Source: Treponema sp. (GTDB taxonomy: Bacteria > Spirochaetota > Spirochaetia > Treponematales > Breznakiellaceae). Taken from it: 52,234 nt of DNA. The notes under the pieces were generated by a model. It made no database searches. It saw only the letters and a list, made by a program, of their open reading frames with translations, and had not been told where the DNA came from. This document shows positions 49,797-52,234 of the stretch, piece after piece; position 1 is the first letter of the stretch; each line of letters starts with the position of its first letter. The position numbers were made by a program, and so were the translations under genes. The stretch is from assembly GCA_009780855.1 (NCBI GenBank), contig WQZG01000015.1:1-52234 (forward strand). Reading direction: 5' to 3'.

Positions 49797-50663
49797 TTAT
49801 AATCCTTCAATTTCTTCAGCGGTAAAGCCGGTTGCCTGCGCAATGACTTCCGGGGAAACGCCCAGATTCTTTAAATTGGCAGCCATCCGGAACCGTTCCT
49901 CATTGGTTCCTTCTTCACGGCCCTCTTCACGGCCTTCTTCACGGGCATATGTTATGGCGTCTTCTGTATTCCATTCTTCCAATATCATATTTAATACCTC
50001 CGAACCATGAATCTCAAGGAACTCCTTAAGTATATCATGCCTTGAACAATATTTTATAGCTTTTTTTATCCCGCCTTCCAAGTTCCCCAGTTCATCTGTA
50101 AAAGCGCGTATTTTGGCTATCAACAAAGAGTACCCGGCCAATTCAGTACAGCGGCTCACCATTGTCTCATTCCTGCCTTCATTGATGTTAATCACCTTGA
50201 CTTCCAGTTCCAACAACGGATGGGCTTTTTTTGGAAGATCCAATTCTGTTGGATTCTCAAAGTGGTCGGACAACCGTAAAACGGATACATCCGGGTATGG
50301 TTCTGGTCCATTGTACAAAACAAAGAATTCCGGCCATGGGATTGAGACGGGCTTTTTTGAATAGAGTTTCATACTCTGTACTTTCTTTTCCAGTACACGG
50401 GTAATATAAAGTAGCAAGCGCAGGGCCATGTTAGGATTGATGGTACTTTGGTGTTCTATCAGCACTACCAGTTTTCCGCCAATCTCAAAAGAAATGTCGT
50501 TGTAAAAATCCAGAAACAATACATTTTCAAGAGTGTTAATGGAAACCGGTACATCTGGGGGTAAGCTAACCCCCTCTATTGCGCAATACAACTCCCGCAG
50601 CAAGCCGGGGTTGCTGAAGAGTGTAGTAAAAACACTATCCTTAAATTTTCTGTTTGCAGACAT
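49797..50663 (-). CDS. Rpn/PD-(D/E)XK-family nuclease-like transposase relative
   Basis: A 288-residue protein of the Rpn (recombination-promoting nuclease, transposase_31-like) group. The nuclease core is DFYNDISFEIGGKLVVLIEHQSTINPNM near residues 50-80, where IEHQ takes the place of the E-x-K motif. The C-terminal third carries a charged EEGREEGREEG repeat (12-base repeats at about 49910-49950) and a closing helix-turn-helix-like segment, GVSPEVIAQATGFTAEEIEGL. Related proteins raise RecA-independent recombination; natural roles are unclear. Families like this are abundant in gut treponemes. ATG 50663 follows GAGGATATT. No terminal inverted repeats were seen, so this is not evidently an intact transposon. 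Confidence 0.85.
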   Translation of the reverse strand: MSANRKFKDSVFTTLFSNPGLLRELYCAIEGVSLPPDVPVSINTLENVLFLDFYNDISFEIGGKLVVLIEHQSTINPNMALRLLLYITRVLEKKVQSMKLYSKKPVSIPWPEFFVLYNGPEPYPDVSVLRLSDHFENPTELDLPKKAHPLLELEVKVININEGRNETMVSRCTELAGYSLLIAKIRAFTDELGNLEGGIKKAIKYCSRHDILKEFLEIHGSEVLNMILEEWNTEDAITYAREEGREEGREEGTNEERFRMAANLKNLGVSPEVIAQATGFTAEEIEGL

Positions 50664-51086
50664 AATATCCTCAGCCTGTATATGGCGCGGACTCTGCGTT
50701 TTACTTGGATAATTCAGAATTTTTTCTTAAAAAATGACAAATGTAATATTAAGGCGGGAAAGGTGAATGGGCTGGAAATTCAACCAAAGATGACCATGTA
50801 AAACAGGCGGCTAACTAATGGTAACTTTTCAGGATCAAAAAAATGATGCGTAGTTAGCCATTATAAATTCCCCTTTTTCCTTTATTCTATCTCCCCCTGA
50901 TTGTCATTTCAAAATAAATCCCAAAATGGTAAACCAAAAGGCACTAATTATTAAAGCATTTAACGTTTTTATGATTTACGTTGACCTTTTGGTAACTTTG
51001 CTATAGATTATCAAGCAAGCTTGGGTAATCCAGGCCGATAGTACCGATTACAGGGCCGTTCAAGAAGTATACCTGGAACATTTTTA
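50664..51086. other. 423-bp gene-free region with inverted repeats
   Basis: No convincing gene. Two spaced inverted repeats are present: GGCTAACTA at 50809-50817 with TAGTTAGCC at 50851-50859, and ACCAAAAGG at 50933-50941 with CCTTTTGGT at 50985-50993. They may be remnants of a mobile element or structured leader sequences. Confidence 0.4.
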
Positions 51087-51158
51087 GCGGGAATAGCTCA
51101 GTGGCAGAGCGCGGCCTTGCCAAGGTCAATGTCACGGGTCTGATTGCTGTTTCCCGCT
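51087..51158 (+). pseudogene. Degenerate tRNA-Gly (anticodon GCC)
   Basis: Acceptor arms GCGGGAA and TTCCCGC pair fully, the D arm GCTC/GAGC is intact, and the anticodon loop TTGCCAA gives GCC. The T arm is abnormal: the loop is TCTGATT instead of TTCGANN, and the G53-C61 pair is G-G. The anticodon stem has a C-A mismatch at its base. CCA is not encoded. It is probably a decaying tRNA gene or tRNA-like remnant, although function cannot be excluded. Confidence 0.7.
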
Positions 51159-51242
51159 CTTTACCCAAATAACGGATAAATTGGTTTTCTGAGTTTTTTT
51201 TACCAAAAAACAAGATTACAAAATCGAAAGAGGAATTAAATC

Positions 51243-52234
51243 ATGTTAAGAAGCTTTTCCATTGGCGTCAGAATCCTGGGTATGATAATTGTTACAAGCC
51301 TTATAATTTCCGGCATTTTGGTTTCAATGTTTTATACCGCAAAAAGAATCAGTGAGTCCGGAATCGAAGAAACAGGCAGAGTCATGATGGCAGGGAAACA
51401 GGAGATGATAGTTTTGGGTACCCAAACCATGGCGACAGCCCTTGGTAAAGCCCTTGAGGGTATTACCGACCGGAAAATGCAGCATGACATCATTAAATCC
51501 TATATTCAGGATTACCGGTATGAAGATGATCAATCCGGCTACTATTTTACCTATATCGGCACTGCGATTTTCATGCACCCTACTATGCCAACACGTGAAG
51601 GTGAGGATTTCGGTAATACACCGGATGCCAACGGCGTATTCTATGTCCGGGAACTCTATGAAAACGCCATAAAGGGAGGAGGTTTTGTATATTATGATTT
51701 TCCCAAACCTCCAACAGCGGAAATCGTTACAAAGGTAGCGTATGCGCAATTCATTCCCGGTACTGATATCTGGATCTCTACAGGCGTCTATATCGATAAT
51801 ATTGATCGTGAAAAAACTTTAACAAAAACCAGCCTGGATCAGGCGCTCCGGCAGCGCATGACAGTCATTATCGGCATTATCGTAGCGGTTGTAGTTCTGT
51901 TTTTTATTCCTTTGTGTTTTCTGTTCCTGCTCTCTTTAACCAAACCAATAGGAGAGGTTATAAAGACCTTTGAGGTCATTGCCCGGGGAGATCTGACCGT
52001 AACCATTCCCATAAAGGGCAAGGATGAAATTACAAAGATGACTGCATTTTTAAATCAAACAAATTCAAAAGTAAAAGAAATGGTAATAAATATACGGAAG
52101 GAAGTTTTGGCTTTATCAGAAATTGGAAATCAATTGGCCGGCAATATGACTGAAACCGCTGTGACGGTAAGCGAGATTTCTTCCAATATACAAACCGCCC
52201 AGAACCAGATAATAAACCAAAGCGCTTCTGTTAC
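51243..52234 (+). CDS. Methyl-accepting chemotaxis protein, partial (C-terminus beyond window)
   Basis: The frame opens at ATG 51243 after AGAGGA and runs off the right edge; 330 residues are present. A first membrane helix spans about residues 9-32, followed by a single-Cache (sCache_2-like) sensor with GYYFTY, MHPTMPTREGEDFG and WISTGVYIDNI, a second helix at about 201-227, and a HAMP domain beginning TKPIGEVIKTFEVIARGDLTV. The coiled-coil signalling part has just begun at the edge. sCache_2 receptors usually bind small carboxylates. The protein should sit in the inner membrane and signal to CheA. Confidence 0.93.
   Translation, partial: MLRSFSIGVRILGMIIVTSLIISGILVSMFYTAKRISESGIEETGRVMMAGKQEMIVLGTQTMATALGKALEGITDRKMQHDIIKSYIQDYRYEDDQSGYYFTYIGTAIFMHPTMPTREGEDFGNTPDANGVFYVRELYENAIKGGGFVYYDFPKPPTAEIVTKVAYAQFIPGTDIWISTGVYIDNIDREKTLTKTSLDQALRQRMTVIIGIIVAVVVLFFIPLCFLFLLSLTKPIGEVIKTFEVIARGDLTVTIPIKGKDEITKMTAFLNQTNSKVKEMVINIRKEVLALSEIGNQLAGNMTETAVTVSEISSNIQTAQNQIINQSASV

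Noticed and set aside
51001-51213. Minus-strand 70-codon frame ending GPVIGTIGLDYPSLLDNL
   Set aside because: It runs straight across the tRNA-like sequence and lacks a good start. The last 26 codons look protein-like and may be a gene remnant, but I cannot support a gene.
1-52234. CRISPR arrays or intact insertion sequences
   Set aside because: No regularly spaced direct repeats with unique spacers and no transposase with terminal inverted repeats were found; the only transposase relative is the Rpn-type gene.

Overview
The window is a 52-kb piece of a bacterial chromosome that looks like a host-associated spirochaete of the Treponema type. This is an inference from gene content: many Lpl/Ytc-style oligosaccharide ABC importers without a local ATPase, substrate-binding proteins whose signal peptides end in Ala-Gly-Gly, membrane-bound AraC sensors, an Rpn-type nuclease gene, a cyclophilin-FKBP fusion, and the SRP RNA next to dnaX-ybaB-recR. 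No 16S gene or phylogenetic marker search was possible.

Layout. (1) 1-5475, minus strand: a secreted lipoprotein with an unrecognised C-terminal domain, a cytoplasmic paralogue of that domain, a NagB-family sugar isomerase/deaminase and a solute-binding protein cut by the window edge. (2) 5621-6269: BrnT/BrnA toxin-antitoxin pair. (3) 6258-9472, minus: class II aldolase, ROK regulator, beta-propeller lactonase. (4) 9481-22909: two Lpl-type importers (A and B), three sulfatases and a GH36 alpha-galactosidase-like enzyme. (5) 22983-23759, minus: HepT/MntA toxin-antitoxin pair. (6) 23875-31416, plus: seven-gene operon of split transketolase, RpiB-family isomerase, CoA-acylating aldehyde dehydrogenase, two succinyl-CoA-synthetase-like subunits and a DASS anion transporter. 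(7) 31424-45101: importers C and D, two more sulfatases and two membrane AraC regulators. (8) 45150-49526: SRP RNA, a 125-bp palindromic element, dnaX, ybaB, recR and two peptidyl-prolyl isomerases. (9) 49527-52234: Rpn-family gene, a degenerate tRNA-Gly and the start of a chemotaxis receptor.

How the genes fit together. Importers A-D are each interleaved with sulfatases. All five sulfatases carry the Cys-x-Pro-x-Arg maturation motif and none has a signal peptide. This suggests sulfated oligosaccharides are imported intact and desulfated in the cytoplasm. The operon at 23950-31416 has the gene order expected for the sulfoglycolytic transketolase pathway in its sulfoacetate-forming variant (SqwG, H, I, D, K, L plus an anion exporter). 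In that pathway a C6 sulfosugar is cut twice by transketolase, and the resulting sulfoacetaldehyde is oxidised to sulfoacetyl-CoA and then sulfoacetate with ATP gain. The isomerase lacks two histidines conserved in RpiB, which fits a non-phosphorylated substrate that cannot cyclise.

The same palindromic operator core, TTACTT-N5-AAGTAA, overlaps the promoter of this operon and lies just downstream of the strong promoter of the lipoprotein operon at 5475. The two operons may therefore form one regulon, with the lipoprotein operon supplying sulfosugar capture, hydrolysis, import or isomerisation. That link is the main new hypothesis from this window.
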